NCBI RefSeq assembly: GCF_964355755.1
Contig: NC_092673.1
Coordinates: 31,999,001-32,059,000, forward strand
DNA length: 60,000 nucleotides
Source: Antedon mediterranea
Taxonomy: Eukaryota > Echinodermata > Crinoidea > Comatulida > Antedonidae
Direction of reading: 5' to 3'
Within the stretch, counting starts at the first letter, position 1, and the number at the start of each line of letters is the position of its first letter. A model generated the notes under the pieces. That model made no database searches. It saw only the letters and a list, made by a program, of their open reading frames with translations, and was not told the origin of the DNA. Below are positions 1-12,500 of this stretch, piece by piece. Made by a program: the position numbers and the translations under genes.

Positions 1-980
1 ATTGCGCCCGAAACATAACAGTTAACCATCTATTATAGAGGGTGCAATATTACGGATTGTCTATAATATGTGGTACCCCCGTGACATATTGAACTTTTTT
101 TTTGTGTCAGAAAAATACGATTTAAGAATGTTAATTATTTTAACACTAAACCACAATAGTTCAATCAGATGAACACATACCGCATTGTACCTATACCACC
201 AGGATCTCGAAAACTAAACACTGTCTTCAATCAAATAATTTATATAATAAATAATAATGGTCCTCTCCTTTTGTCATGTTTTTGCAAATGGATATAAAAT
301 CCAATGATGGGAGTTTAAAAATATTGTATCCCGGTGACAGATTACACCCTTCCAGTATCATATACACCAAGGGATACAATATATTACGGTCGACTCAGTG
401 TATAGAAAATGTACCCCCATGACAGATTGCACACCCTATAATATAACAGTAAATAACTATTATTATAGAGGGGTGCAATATATTACGGACTGTCTAGAGC
501 TGGTCTAGACTATTAGGTACCCCTGTGACAGATTGCACTGGGAAAATACGATTAAGAATTATTATTATTATTTTAACGCTAAACCACAATAGTTCAATTG
601 GTCAGATAAGATGGACACATACCACATGTACCTATATCACCAGGATCTCGAAAACTGAACACTGTCTTCAATCAAATAATTTATATAATAAACAATAATT
701 CTTGGTCCTCTTCTTTTGTCATGTTTTTGCAAATGGATACAAAATCCAATTCTGGGAGTCTAAAAATATTGTATCCCCGTGACAGATTACACCCTTCCAG
801 TATCTATATACACCAACAATATATTACGGTCGACTGTGTATAGAAAAGGTACCCCCATGACAGATTGCACACCCTATAGGCCTAATAGTTTAATAACCAT
901 CTATTTTAGGGGGTGCAATATATTACGGACCGTCTAGAATATTAGGTACTACGTTACAGATTGCACCCTCTATATTATAA
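1..980. repeat. Tandem repeat, period about 430-440 bp, two full copies plus a partial one
   Basis: The segment GGGTGCAATAT..TTACGGA starts near 40, 470 and 911. Between these starts the same landmarks recur in order: a block beginning AACCACAATAGTTCAAT (about 150 and 583), the phrase CTTCAATCAAATAATTTATA, and short boxes with GGTACCCC and GTGACAGATTGCAC. Sub-repeats inside each unit also share the GGTACCCC..GACAGATT core. No coding potential is seen. It looks like a local satellite-type duplication; copies differ by scattered substitutions and small indels, so it is not recent. Confidence 0.8.
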
Positions 981-1158
981 CAGTTAATAATAAATATAAT
1001 AATATGCAGTTTGTCCACCCGTGGGAGTTTTTGACTTTTTTAACTAAATAATTTGTCTGGGTGTGAGTGTATTTGAGCTTGGATGGGAGGGGCCGGGAGT
1101 TCTTGTTTGAACGAAAGGAGGTGGGGAGAGGAGATAATATGTTCAACGGAAGGGATGG

Positions 1159-1425
1159 GAGGGGGTATAGTGTGTAGGGACAGGCCCACACCGTGTGCAA
1201 CTGAATTGTCCGCCAGAGAGAGTTTAAGGGCATTTTTACATTAATTTATATTTACATTTATATGGATCAATTACAAATTATAGCAACAGGGGTGAGGGGG
1301 AGGGGGTATGGTGTGTAGGGATAGGCAACTGAAGTGTCTACCAGAGAGAGTTTAAGGGCATCTTTACATACATTTGTATTTAGTACATTTATATGGACAA
1401 ATTACAAATAGCAACAGGTACGTTC
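1159..1425. repeat. Direct repeat, two copies of about 130 bp
   Basis: GGGAGGGGGTATAGTGTGTAG (about 1159) and a GTATGGTGTGTAG version (about 1303) open two copies. Both continue through CCAGAGAGAGTTTAAGGGCAT and end at AATTACAAAT..AGCAACAGG. A related phrase (ATGCAGTTTGTCCACC, then a G-rich GGGAGGGGATGGGAG stretch) recurs near 1006-1100 and 2302-2420, so the family is dispersed. The remaining sequence from 1426 to about 2980 shows no gene that I can support. Confidence 0.65.
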
Positions 1426-2979
1426 TATATGAACTGAACATCAGATAAGCCGTTGATTTCATCGCCCAAAAACGTGCCAACATTTGTTATAACTTAAAAG
1501 ATAGCCAAACTTTCCACTAGAGAGAGTTTATTGAATTACAATATTCTGTCTGTCATCGAAAAATATTTTGATATACATTTAATTTTTTTAAATGTAATAT
1601 TTCCAGAAGGTGACAAATTATGTCTTTACTATAAATCGTGCCGTTTTTTAATGTCCGTTTAAAAATAGCAGAGAAATGCAGTTTGTTTTACACTATGCCT
1701 AATACAGTATGCAGTTTGTCCACCAGAGTCAGTGACAGATGCCCGCGGTATCTTTAGATGTTACAAATGATGGATCGGTCAGTTAAATAGTGTGAATTTT
1801 AAATGATAGAAAAGTTCAAAGGTTATGCAAAGTGTATTTCTTTGGAGAACTATTTGTTCCCAAAGACACTCTTGTCAATGTCTTCACTGAACGTTTCTGG
1901 GGCAAATTGGTGAACTCAATTGAATTATGATATAAATGTTGATTATAAAGCTCCATTTACACTATTAAACTAGTTTGACCCAAAAAGTGGGATGTGCCAA
2001 ATTAAAATAAGGTAGTGATATGCCCATACATGGCACATCACATTTTTTGTCACATAAAGTTTGATAGTGTAGACAAGGCTTTAGATTATATTCTACATCA
2101 TTACATAATTCACATCCAGGTTCCTCTTTATTTGTAATAATAATCTATTTAAAATATAAAAAATGCTTATAATAGTGGCATGCAAAATTAAAGTTGTGTA
2201 AACCGCTGAGTAATATACATTATAAAAAAAATTGAGTTAGCCGCTGACTATGAAGTGTAACCTTATCACTTTCATTCTCTCTTTTCTCTCTATAAAAAAA
2301 AATGCAGTTTGTCCACCAGACGGAATATTTGGACTTAGTGCCTACGTTATTTTAAAACTAAATCATTTGTCTGGTTTTGAATGTACTTTAGCTTGGTTGG
2401 GGAGGGGATGGGAGGGAGTTCATGTTAGGTCGTGTTGAGAAATATCAAAATGATAAAGAAGGAAAAGTCCCCACAACAGATATCCGAAGTAGTTTATAGG
2501 CCGGCTCTAATAATATAGAAACTTGTACATAATGATTGAAATTCGGTAAATATTAGACTGTTGCCTAGAAAATAAAAATTAAAACAAATAAAATTCCGCT
2601 GTTAGGGAAAACAAATGGACCACCAGGAGTTACTCAACAGTTACAATGTGGATTCATTTCAATATTTTGCAATAGTGCAGTAGTTCAACAAATCTGCCCA
2701 ACCCGTTTATTGGCTGAATTTCTATGAATAAATTTGTCACGTCATCTTACCATGTACTTGTCTTATATTGAACTTTTCCCTTACGCTAATATTACTACAT
2801 AAGTTTAATGATTGTCACACACCACGAAATGGATAAACCACTGAGTGAGTATATTACTTTTTCAATTTGTATTTTTTGTTAGCAAGACCATAGCAAAAGG
2901 TTAAAAAAATGACGAGGCAAATTTGCTTTAAATATAATTACTTTATTGATATAGAGTATGACGATCTGTGTTGAGGAAT

Positions 2980-4515
2980 TTAGATGGGTAGTGAAAATTG
3001 AAAATTTCAGACGAGATGAACGCCTCGCCTATCTCATGCTGGCTACGGTCGGCCAACTATCTTTTCATCATTCGGGACGGTCACACCAAAATCGGTCCGG
3101 GCCAAAATCGGTCTGGCGGACCAGTTTAAGCTGCCAAAATCGGCCCGGGGGACCATTAATGGCTGCTAAAACATGAGCAGCGGGACCAATTTTGGTCGTC
3201 AAAAACTGGTCCGGCCTCGATTAAATCAGTCCGGGCAGCGATTTTTTTTTTCGTACATAAGTTGGGGACCCCCTCCTGAAACGTCACAAAATAAACATGA
3301 ATAATTCATCAGTTAAATTTTCTTGTTCCGTGTGCACCCAAGCGTATAGCAACAAGAAGTGATTACAGTAGTTTACACAAGTGCGGTACGATTCTAGGCC
3401 TATCTCCGCTGTGGTTGCCGCGTGCGATTTAATAATAGAATAGCGGCGTTTTGTGTGGATTGTCGAAATAATCAGCCTTTAGTTTATGGTGTGTTTAATA
3501 TAATTTATTACTAAAGAATTACGTGTTAAAATTATAGTTTCTATTGATACTATTAGGCCTAATTACTATTCTCTAAACCCATGTCTATTCTAGTAGTAGC
3601 TGTGTTGGTGTGTGTGACGTGTGTGTTAGAGTCAGCAAAATTAAACAATAAACATTACACAAAAATACATTTTTTATTCTCGTGGGTCTAACCTTCCCAT
3701 CTCATGTGTTCATATACGCGCAGTTCCTTTGATTACATGCATATTGTTTGATAATAAAATAGCAGAATTAAAGAAATACAGTACACAAATTATACACATT
3801 CTTTATTCTTGTGGGTCTAAGCTTTCTTTGGGCTATGTCCAATGAATTACTACTTAGTGTAATGTCTTGCCTAGCTGTCGATTAGCCTCGACTCGACACA
3901 TTTTGCATAGTGGTGTGTGTGTGTATGAAGAAGAGTGCGCGAAGGCAATCACGTGAATTGACTTAGAATCCTAGGCCTACTGTAAAAGTATCGTATCGCA
4001 GTTGTGTAATCACTTCTTGTTGCTATACGCTTGGGTGCACACTGAACAAGAAAATTTAACTGATGAATTATATATTCATGTTTATTTTGTGACGTTTCAT
4101 GAGGGGGTCCCCAACTTATGTACGAAAAAAAAAATCGCGTCCGGGCAGTAGGACTGTTTTTGGCAGCCAAATATGGTCCGGTCTTACAAATATTATGGTG
4201 CGCATATCGAAATTATTCATATATTTTTGGAGAAAATACATCTATCTATAGTATTTATCCAACATTATAACAATATCTTAGACCTAGTAATAATTTAATT
4301 AAAATTAAAATCGACAGAAGAAAAACCAAGACAGATTTTGGCAGTGGCGGACTGCTTTTGGCCACAAATGTAGAGCCAAAACTGGTCCGGCCGGACCGAT
4401 TTTGGCCCCGGACAATATCTAAATGATTTTTAATGAATCACGCGAGGAAGCATATACAGCATACATATGGTATGATGTCTTGTCTAAAATTTTTAATTTT
4501 CACTACCCACCCACC
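2980..4515. mobile_element. Foldback-type element with long inverted arms (non-autonomous)
   Basis: Left arm about 2986-3375 and right arm about 4000-4509 are inverted copies. The outer ends share GGGTAGTGAAAATT; further in, both carry GGGCCAAAATCGGTC with a following GGACCAGTTT; then a long match covers AAGTTGGGGACCCCCTC, ATTCATCAGTTAAATTTTC and GCGTATAGCAACAAGAAGTG. The loop (about 3380-4000) holds two direct repeats around TTTATTCT.GTGGGTCTAA (3675 and 3798). No transposase ORF is visible. The structure fits a foldback or long-TIR MITE. Exact ends and a target-site duplication could not be fixed by eye. Confidence 0.7.
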
Positions 4516-5013
4516 CCAATTCCCCAGCAGAGATCGTCATGTTTTATATTAATAATCATATTCAAAGCATCTTTTCCTCGTCTGTTTCAAACCTATCGCT
4601 ACGGCAGCCCTTTCACGCATTGTTGGAAAAAAAATATGCACGCGGCGTTATCGATCACACAATTGTCACGCATTCAGCCCAAGACCATTTTCATCACGCT
4701 ACTACATTTCGCGTATTTTACGTATCTCCTCAAAAACCACTAAACAGCGTGCTCAAATTTTGCACACTGTGTTTATTGATGGGCCGCGCATAAAATACAT
4801 CCACAATTTAAAAAGTTTGTGTCCGAGGGCATCATTAATTTAGAGTTTGTGTCCGTAAGTATAGCCGTACTTTTATTATTCTATAACTTAATTCATATTT
4901 TATAATTAAAATTGTTTAATCTTCCGAATGTTTGTATATCATTGCGGTCGAGTGAAAGTATTTTGAACAAAATTAATACTATTCGAAAAATGAGTGTCAA
5001 ATCAAATTTGCAG
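4516..5013. other. Non-coding stretch upstream of the OTU/transposase-like gene
   Basis: No ORF here is convincing. The first zinc-finger exon downstream has no ATG in its frame: the frame is closed by a stop at 4974-4976, and TTTGCAG ends at 5013 as a possible splice acceptor. So the true first exon and promoter of the gene probably lie in or upstream of this stretch and are not recognised. Confidence 0.4.
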
Positions 5014-6558
5014 GTCTATCGATTGTCAATGTGGAGGATGCTGGAAGCAGGGTTATTCGCTGTAATGAACAACGTCATTGTCAGGGATGGCACTGTGCAC
5101 TGTGTTCGTTTACCAATATCAGATGGAAAGTGAAACGTCACTTGCGATCTGTACATTGGGGTTCACGCATCGAGGTAGATGGTATGTGGATATTTTTATT
5201 GCATTATTTTATTATAAAAACGGTTAAGGTATTGTCGTTAATTCATTAAATAAATGCGTTAAATGGAATCACAACTTTGTGCATTATTCATTGTTCACTT
5301 TTTTAGATGACAAGTTATTACTATGTAAGTGTTTTTCCGGTGTACCAAGTAACCGTCGTCACTGGCACTGTCCGTACTGTAAACCCACTTATAAGTCTTT
5401 TCCAAAGGCATCTAGACTAGAAGAACACATAAATCGCAGTCATCAACCATCGGGTACTGTAAAACATTTTGCTTTGGGCAAAGAAGTAAAAACGGTCAAC
5501 ACTACGACGGAGAAACCAAGTAGAAAGCCAGTTCAAAAAGCTGAAAAAAGAAAGAACACAGAAAGAAGTAGTTCTGCAGAGCTAGTTTTGATAACAGAAA
5601 CAATTTGCAAAGATTGTGGCAGATCAATGCTTAAAAAAAATTTAAAAATGCACCAGATGAGAGCGCACAAAGAATCAGAAAGCATACATACTCATTTTCT
5701 ACCTGCAGTTTGTGTAGATTTGCAAGAAGGTATATTTGCAGTTAAACTGGATAATAGGTCTGGGCATCCGATACACGTTAAGAAAAAAACAATTGGTCGA
5801 GACACCACGTTGTACTGTGAGGTAGACGAATGTTGCATGTCATCAAATGTAGCAAAGCACAGTGGCATAACGTGGTTTGAATGCAAGCATCTTCTGTCTG
5901 TTGCAGGAAGTCAACCACACGTGCAACAGCCCCGTTTGGCCCCTGCAAACCTAAAGAAGATGTCTGAAATTCACAACTTGTACACAGAAGAAACTATTAA
6001 ATCGGCAATAACGTTGAACTCAACAGCAACGTGTTCAGGACATGTCAGTGTTTATCCAATTTTAAATTTTTACGAAACAAACAATTGCTTTTTCTATTCA
6101 GTTTTTTTGTGGTCTTGTTAGCTATTACAGCAGATTGCAAAGAGTTGTAGTGTACTACGCACAAGCAGAAAACGAATGGCACTGTAAGTGTCCAAGGGGA
6201 AAGCGAGTTTGCATTAGGTGTTGGCTAGGTGGTTCTCATTTGAGACAGCATCGGACACGGAATATCATCAAGTAAACACTAGCTTTTTTCTCGAAGAAAG
6301 TCAAGTACCTAGTCATTCTAGAAATCATGGGTACCCTCCAACAAGATTCTTAAAGGAAAAGATGGTCATGCATTGGGAAAATAAAAAAAATTCCCTATCC
6401 CCTGCCAAAAGAATTAATGAAAGTTGATCTAGGTGATGTTCATGAACTGATTCCTGCCGAAACTACCTGCACCTCTTGTCTGAATAACCCTTTGTTGGGA
6501 TTGCCAAAATGCATCAATAGACATGCATCTATCATAACGATGAATGGTATTATTAAAG
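5014..6558 (+). other. N-terminal Zn-finger and SWIM-like part of the OTU/transposase-like gene
   Basis: Exon 5014-5181 encodes a C2H2 finger (WHCALCSF followed by HLRSVH). Exon 2 continues with a second Cys/His unit (WHCPYCKP..LEEHINRSH) and then a basic, Lys/Arg-rich linker. Around 5610 a third unit reads ICKDCGRSMLKKNLKMHQ. At about 6160-6235 comes a SWIM-like pattern: WHCKCPRGKRVCI, then a one-base shift near 6221, then LARWFSFETAS. A second shift in the A run at 6383-6390 separates EKMVMHWENKK from IPYPLPKELMKVDLGDV, followed by ETTCTSCLNNPLL. The order finger, SWIM and Cys pairs matches the N-terminal half of the HMGXB3-like family as I remember it. The role is likely nucleic-acid binding. 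Confidence 0.6.
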
Positions 6559-9500
6559 GTTGGTCACTTTTTTGTTTTTGTTTTTAAGATACCAAAGACG
6601 GATTAGATTTACTGTATACGAGAACGGACGCCAAATATTGCATAATTTTTGCAAACGTAAAACGTTGCGGAAGTTGTATCGTTTGGTCATCTACAATCTA
6701 TATACCGTTTTTACCTTTTCCTTTTAAAGATGTGCACATGTACATAAAAGTTTGTAACGTATGTGCATTGCCTTATCGATACCAAGAACACAAAGATGGT
6801 ATTCATAATTTCAATGACAATTGGACGATTTCTCTGCATTTGTTGGAGTTTTTGCGTCACAGCCAAATGGTAATACTGCATTATCAAAATATATTTACTT
6901 AAATTTATTTGTATTGTGCATGACATTGTATTAAGTAGATTTTAATTCGATTCTCTGTGTGTATTTCGTACGTTGTTGGAACGTTTTAATTATTTCTCCT
7001 GTAAGAATGTAATAATTTGAGAAATGTAACATTTTGATATTACCATGCATCTTATATCACCATTTTTAATAGTGAATGATTGTACTAATCGGGAACATTT
7101 ACATTTCAGAATCATACAGCTGTCGGAAGTGTGATAGCAGCTTTGGAAAATACTTTAAACCAAAAACTACCAACGAGCATAATAATACGTGGACTGGAAC
7201 ACTTTGAGGCCCTAAGCCAAAGATCCTACAACTTTACGTGTGTAACCTGTGGCATCGAACCGCCTGTACTTATAACAGATTTACAGAAAAAGGCGTGTTT
7301 CTCATTGGATGGTACAACCCTTTACTTTTTTTTGTAAGAATATTAGATAAGAACACCATCCATGGAGAGTAATTATTACAGCCTCAATTACAGTTTTACA
7401 TTAACTTAATGCGAAATTTTACAAATTAAAGTTTCAGGTTTAGAACTTCCAGAACTTAATGAAGAAAACGACATGGTAGACGTACAGAGTTTCTGGTCAC
7501 AGATTAAAAAAGAAAAACTTATCAACGGATTACTTGCAGGTAAATAAAAATACAAAAATGACTAATACAAATAGGCATAACAGTTAATTTGTTGTTTAAA
7601 TCGATGTTTTTTTTTTATATTTTAAACAGAGAAGGAAAACAACCCATTTAGTGTCAAAGCGGCGTACACAAACTGGGCTCCATATATTGGTGAGAAAACA
7701 AGAGCAAATAGGGCTACTAATTCAGAACACCGAAAGGTAATCCGAGAAACATCTCAACTTGAGGTCGACTGTCGTGAGACATCTGAGGAGCGGCTACTTG
7801 AAATGCTACATTCTCGTCATGTTAAAGTACGTATAGCTCAACTGGAATACAAATAGTGTAGTCGTACATCAACATAGTAACAACAAATTGAAAACTAGGC
7901 CTAATGCCTAATATTTCAGACAGTTTACATGTAGACCTATATTTCAATATTTAACAACAATATTTTTGTTTACAATAATTAAGGGGAGTCAGCTAAAACA
8001 GCTATGCAAAACGTGCGGCATACAGGCAACTGGCTCAAAACATGACATAGTTCTGAGAATACGCTCACATTCGAAGGATAGTGTGTTCAACAAGGTTTTT
8101 AGTAATGTCTGGGGTACTTCAGGTATGTTTTTATCAGTTTAAAAAATAAAATATTAGTAAGACTGAGTAATGGTAATGGATTCTGTAATAACACATAATT
8201 ACTACCACTACTAATTAATACACTATTACAGTTTGATTATGAACATGAGAGATGTATAAGTAATTTAATACATTAATAATGAATTCTCCATTTTCATTTT
8301 AGGCAGTTGGCTTTCGGCAAGTTTCCCCCACAGAATTGTTTACGGCGTGAAGTTTTTAGTTCTTGCGGAGAGACCTAGGGATCACGTAGATTTGATAAAG
8401 TCCTTTGCAAAACAACCACCAGTTATTATATGCGACATGCCTCATATGGTTGCAAGACATGGTAACAAACGAACAAAAGGCGAAATGTTCAAACCACACG
8501 AAGGTCGTCTATTAGAACCAACAGAACAAAACATCAAAGCTGCAAGGGAGGGATGTGTGTCAGTACACCTGCCGTCACTGGATGATATGTATCCATCACT
8601 TACCACGTATTTAGAAAGTGTAGACGATAATGCCAGTCTTTGTCTTTATGACACGTTCCACCAGTCCAACACAAATAAAGATAGTGAAGTATTGCGTCGA
8701 GTTGGCATATGTCCACAACTAAAAGGCATGCTGAATACACAGGTTGCAGAGCAGTTACATAGGTCTAGAGTAAGGGACATACATTTTCTGAACAATATTT
8801 TTTTTTTTTTTTGTATTTTGTATTAATATTTGTCCTCAGTGAGGAAATTCGGATTAGGCCCTCCACGGACCCACGGCAGCCAGCAGTGCAGCGCCTACCA
8901 GATTAGGCAATGAGAGTAAAGCATCTTGCCTAAGGATGCAATTAGTATGGTACAGATAACCTCGAACCCATGCCTATCACATGCTAGTCGATATTACCAT
9001 TACACCATCACTCTCCAGTATATACAGCACCCGCCACGATTTCTAGACGGTCTCCCATCCAGAACGCAACCGGGCCCAACCAATATGAAAGCATCTTCAC
9101 ATATTTTTGCCTTCTTTGGATATCTTGGATGGTCATAATGTATCATTGAACACGAAGAATATTGCAAATATGGAAAAAGTATTTGGAAAGAAGCTTATGA
9201 TCGACCGATTCCATAAAGCAGTTGTCTCTCCAGTATATACAGCACCCGCCACGATTTCTAGACGGTCTCCCATCCAGAACGCAACCGGGCCCAACCAATA
9301 TGAAAGCATCTTCACATATTTTTGCCTTCTTTGGATATCTTGGATGGTCATAATGTATCATTGAACACGAAGAATATTGCAAATATGGAAAAAGTATTTG
9401 GAAAGAAGCTTATGATCGACCGATTCCATAAAGCAGTTGTCGGTATGTCGACAGGTACGTACTTGTTCCAATTGTTTTAATATCCCAAATGTTATAATTT

Positions 9501-12500
9501 GTATGTATGTATATAATTGTTCTTTTCTCTTTTTTATTCTCTTTATAGACGTGCCTTTACCCGAAATTTCGGATGAAAGTAATGGTAAGTTGTACTAGAA
9601 ATAGTTTTGGACACATCACAGTACAGTAGTAAAGAGTACCGTCATATCATTTTTAAATAATTGTGTTTTATTTTATAGAATCAGACGACTCTGACACAAA
9701 TGACTATAAATCAATTGATAGTTGTTTCTTTATTCCAGTCGAAAACATAAATGGTACAGTAACGTTACAACTTATACTATTCGAGAAGTAATCATGTAGG
9801 CCAATAAGAACATTTACAATTCATGGTTCAATGTGATAAACATGTAACCTACAACATGAAAACCCCTAAACAACGAATATACTTTAAGATGAAACAGTAC
9901 AGTATTTCCCACCATGTCATTTGAATTTTGTTAGATGATGTTGTTTCATTTGATGTTATGTCAGAAGAAGCCCATACATGTATGAATACTAATGCCAATC
10001 TGGAAGATAGTAAGTCAATAGTAATGAAATAAGGTCATATACATGGCTGCATTCGCCTGCTAAAATTTGAGTTAATGTTTACCGACCGACCGAGCGACCG
10101 ACCAACCAAACGAACGACATAGCGAGCTGTAGATTCTCGTTTGCACGCGACTAAAATCGAAGTAGGTTACACAGAACACTCACAATAATTACTTACATAT
10201 ATCTTTGTAGATTAAAAAAATCTCAGTATTTTCAACAATGTATTTGCATATATAATAGATAAAAGGATATTTAAAAGTAATATTATGTTTTGTAAAGTTT
10301 ATTATTCACACATTTGCAGGCACTGATGATTTAAAAAGCGAGATTGCACACATTTTAGTAGACCTCCATGCTTCAAGAGAAGGTAAAAATATTTTTAAAA
10401 AGTAATAAAATTGAGACTTATCGTTAGTTTAAATAACACAATTTTAAACGATTTATAGTTTTGGCATAACTAACTGTTCTTATTTTTAAAGGTCCTGATA
10501 AATCTGATGTCAGCAGATTGTTTTACTCACTCCCAGAAAAATGGACAGAAGAAATGAATGGTTTGTATCGCTTGTGTTTGTACAAAAACTTATAGTTAGT
10601 TTAAGACGAACGCATGACTATATAACAATGTATCATAAGCGACGCTAAAATACACATAGCCTACGTATACATTTTCATGAAGGTATTTATCTAATATTAT
10701 TTATTTTAGCTTACGTTGCAGAATCTCTGGCATTGTTAGATGCCTTAAATGAAACAAGCAGAGCGTCTAAGCAAGAAGTAGAAAGAAACAATCTATTACA
10801 GAAAAAACTTTATGATGCCAGACTCAAAATATGTGACCCTCCAACCCCTGGTGATGGCAATTGTCTCTACCATGCCCTTGCACAAGAATCCAACATGCTT
10901 CTGCAATGGCATGGATTGACTCAGGCTGACATGAGGAATGCTCTGGCAGATTTTCTCGACGACCACAAGGAGGATTGGGAGGTGTGAAGTTATTATGTCA
11001 TTTAAAAGTCCTTGTAATAGAATTATGATGAACTCTAAATAATCCTCTAAAGCACTATCTAACGTGTACAACAACAAAGGAATAATTGATTTTATGCCAC
11101 TATACAATACGGCTTTTGTTTTTGTTTACAGGAAAGAGTGGCGCATGACTTAAATGACATGGAAATGACTTGGGATGCATATATTGAAGGAGTCCGAACG
11201 CAAGGTGTGTGGGGGGATCAGGTTGTACTAACGGCTGCAGCATGGATGTTACAGTCAAACATAAAGATCGTTTCATCAACAATGACAAGAACCATCGAAC
11301 CACCTTGTATGGTAGGCACAGAGCTACCAACTATATATCTTGCATACATAGAAGGGCTGCACTATTCTGCTGCAGAACAAATACAACACACGGTAAGTCC
11401 TATAATAGTACCTAATAGGCCCAAACACATTTCGTAACAGCTAATGTTCGTTTTAATGTAATATTTGTAAAAATTCGGTACAGTAAAGCCCTCCGAAATT
11501 AGGACAATTTCTGTTGTTGTTTTCTGAACAATATTTGGAAGACAATGTTTTGGGTGCCAAAGGGGTCCCATTAAATAAATAATGTTATTACTGTAGTTAA
11601 TTATTTATTTATTTCAGGAAGCGCACAGTGACAACCGGTGCGATGACACATCCGAATATATTAATGAACAGGTAAATTTGGTTACAAAGTGTAAAATAAA
11701 TAAAACACCAACTCCTATCACCAACATCACACACAATATTTTCTGTAGGCCTAAGACCCATTTTCCCGGTTTAATCTACATTTTAAACCAATCATTACCC
11801 TGTTGAAAATCCTGTGTTGGTTCATATAACTGTTACACTTTCTAAATTATCTTTAGTTTGATGATATGTCGTCATACGTAATGACAGTTATGTCAGAGAA
11901 TGTGCCCGAAGCAAAGTAAGTACAACCAATAAAAAAAGTAACTGAAATAATAAGGTTATGCACATATACTATACACATGTAACATAACATTGCAATCAGT
12001 AGCCTATTGTTTTTCTCTTAGGAAACGGCATATGGAATATTTTCAAAATACAGACAATGATAAATACCTGTACATTCAAAAGGACCGACTTGGGTTTGCT
12101 TCCAAATTCTTGGATGCTGACGTAAGTTACTTTGTACACACGCAATTTTAAAGAAAAACAGAAATATAAAATATAATGTATTGTGATGTGCTTTGCAGTA
12201 ATGAAATAATCGTTAATAGTTTATTTTCTACGTAGGATTACTTTCATTTAGTAGAGCAAATGCTAAGAAAAATGACTTACTCCACATGGCAAGACCCAAG
12301 GTAAAAAATATATTCTGAAATGCAATTGGTGTCCAATCCTCATAACTTGTTACATAGGCCTATATACCCAATGATTAACTGTTATCCATCATATTTGTTT
12401 TAACCTTTAACAGAAAACCATACACAACAAAGGCGATCAGATGTATATACAATCTTCCCCCGTCAGCAACAAGGCTCAGCAATCATTGCAGAGAAGATGT

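Larger units (their letters stand above)
7984..9454 (+). other. SAP domain and transposase-like core of the same gene
   Basis: Exon 7984-8122 encodes LKQLCKTCGIQATGSKHDIV, the two-helix SAP pattern used for binding AT-rich DNA. Exon 8303 onward reads FLVLAERPRDHVDLIKSF, VIICDMPHMVARHGN, GRLLEPTEQNIKAAREG, LCLYDTFHQSNT and MLNTQVAEQL. These blocks occur in this order in the HMGXB3-like/KDZ family. CDMP and LYD are good candidates for catalytic Asp positions of an RNase-H-like transposase fold, which I infer and cannot confirm. The exon is then cut by a SINE at about 8797-9010, and coding sense resumes in the second 215-bp repeat copy (NTKNIANMEKVFGKKLM). Confidence 0.6.

Noticed and set aside
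1-980. CRISPR-like array
   Set aside because: Units are over 400 bp with diverged internal boxes and there are no short identical repeats with unique spacers.
4423-4793. Two overlapping ORFs before the OTU/transposase-like gene
   Set aside because: Low-complexity composition, no family resemblance, and they overlap the end of the foldback element.
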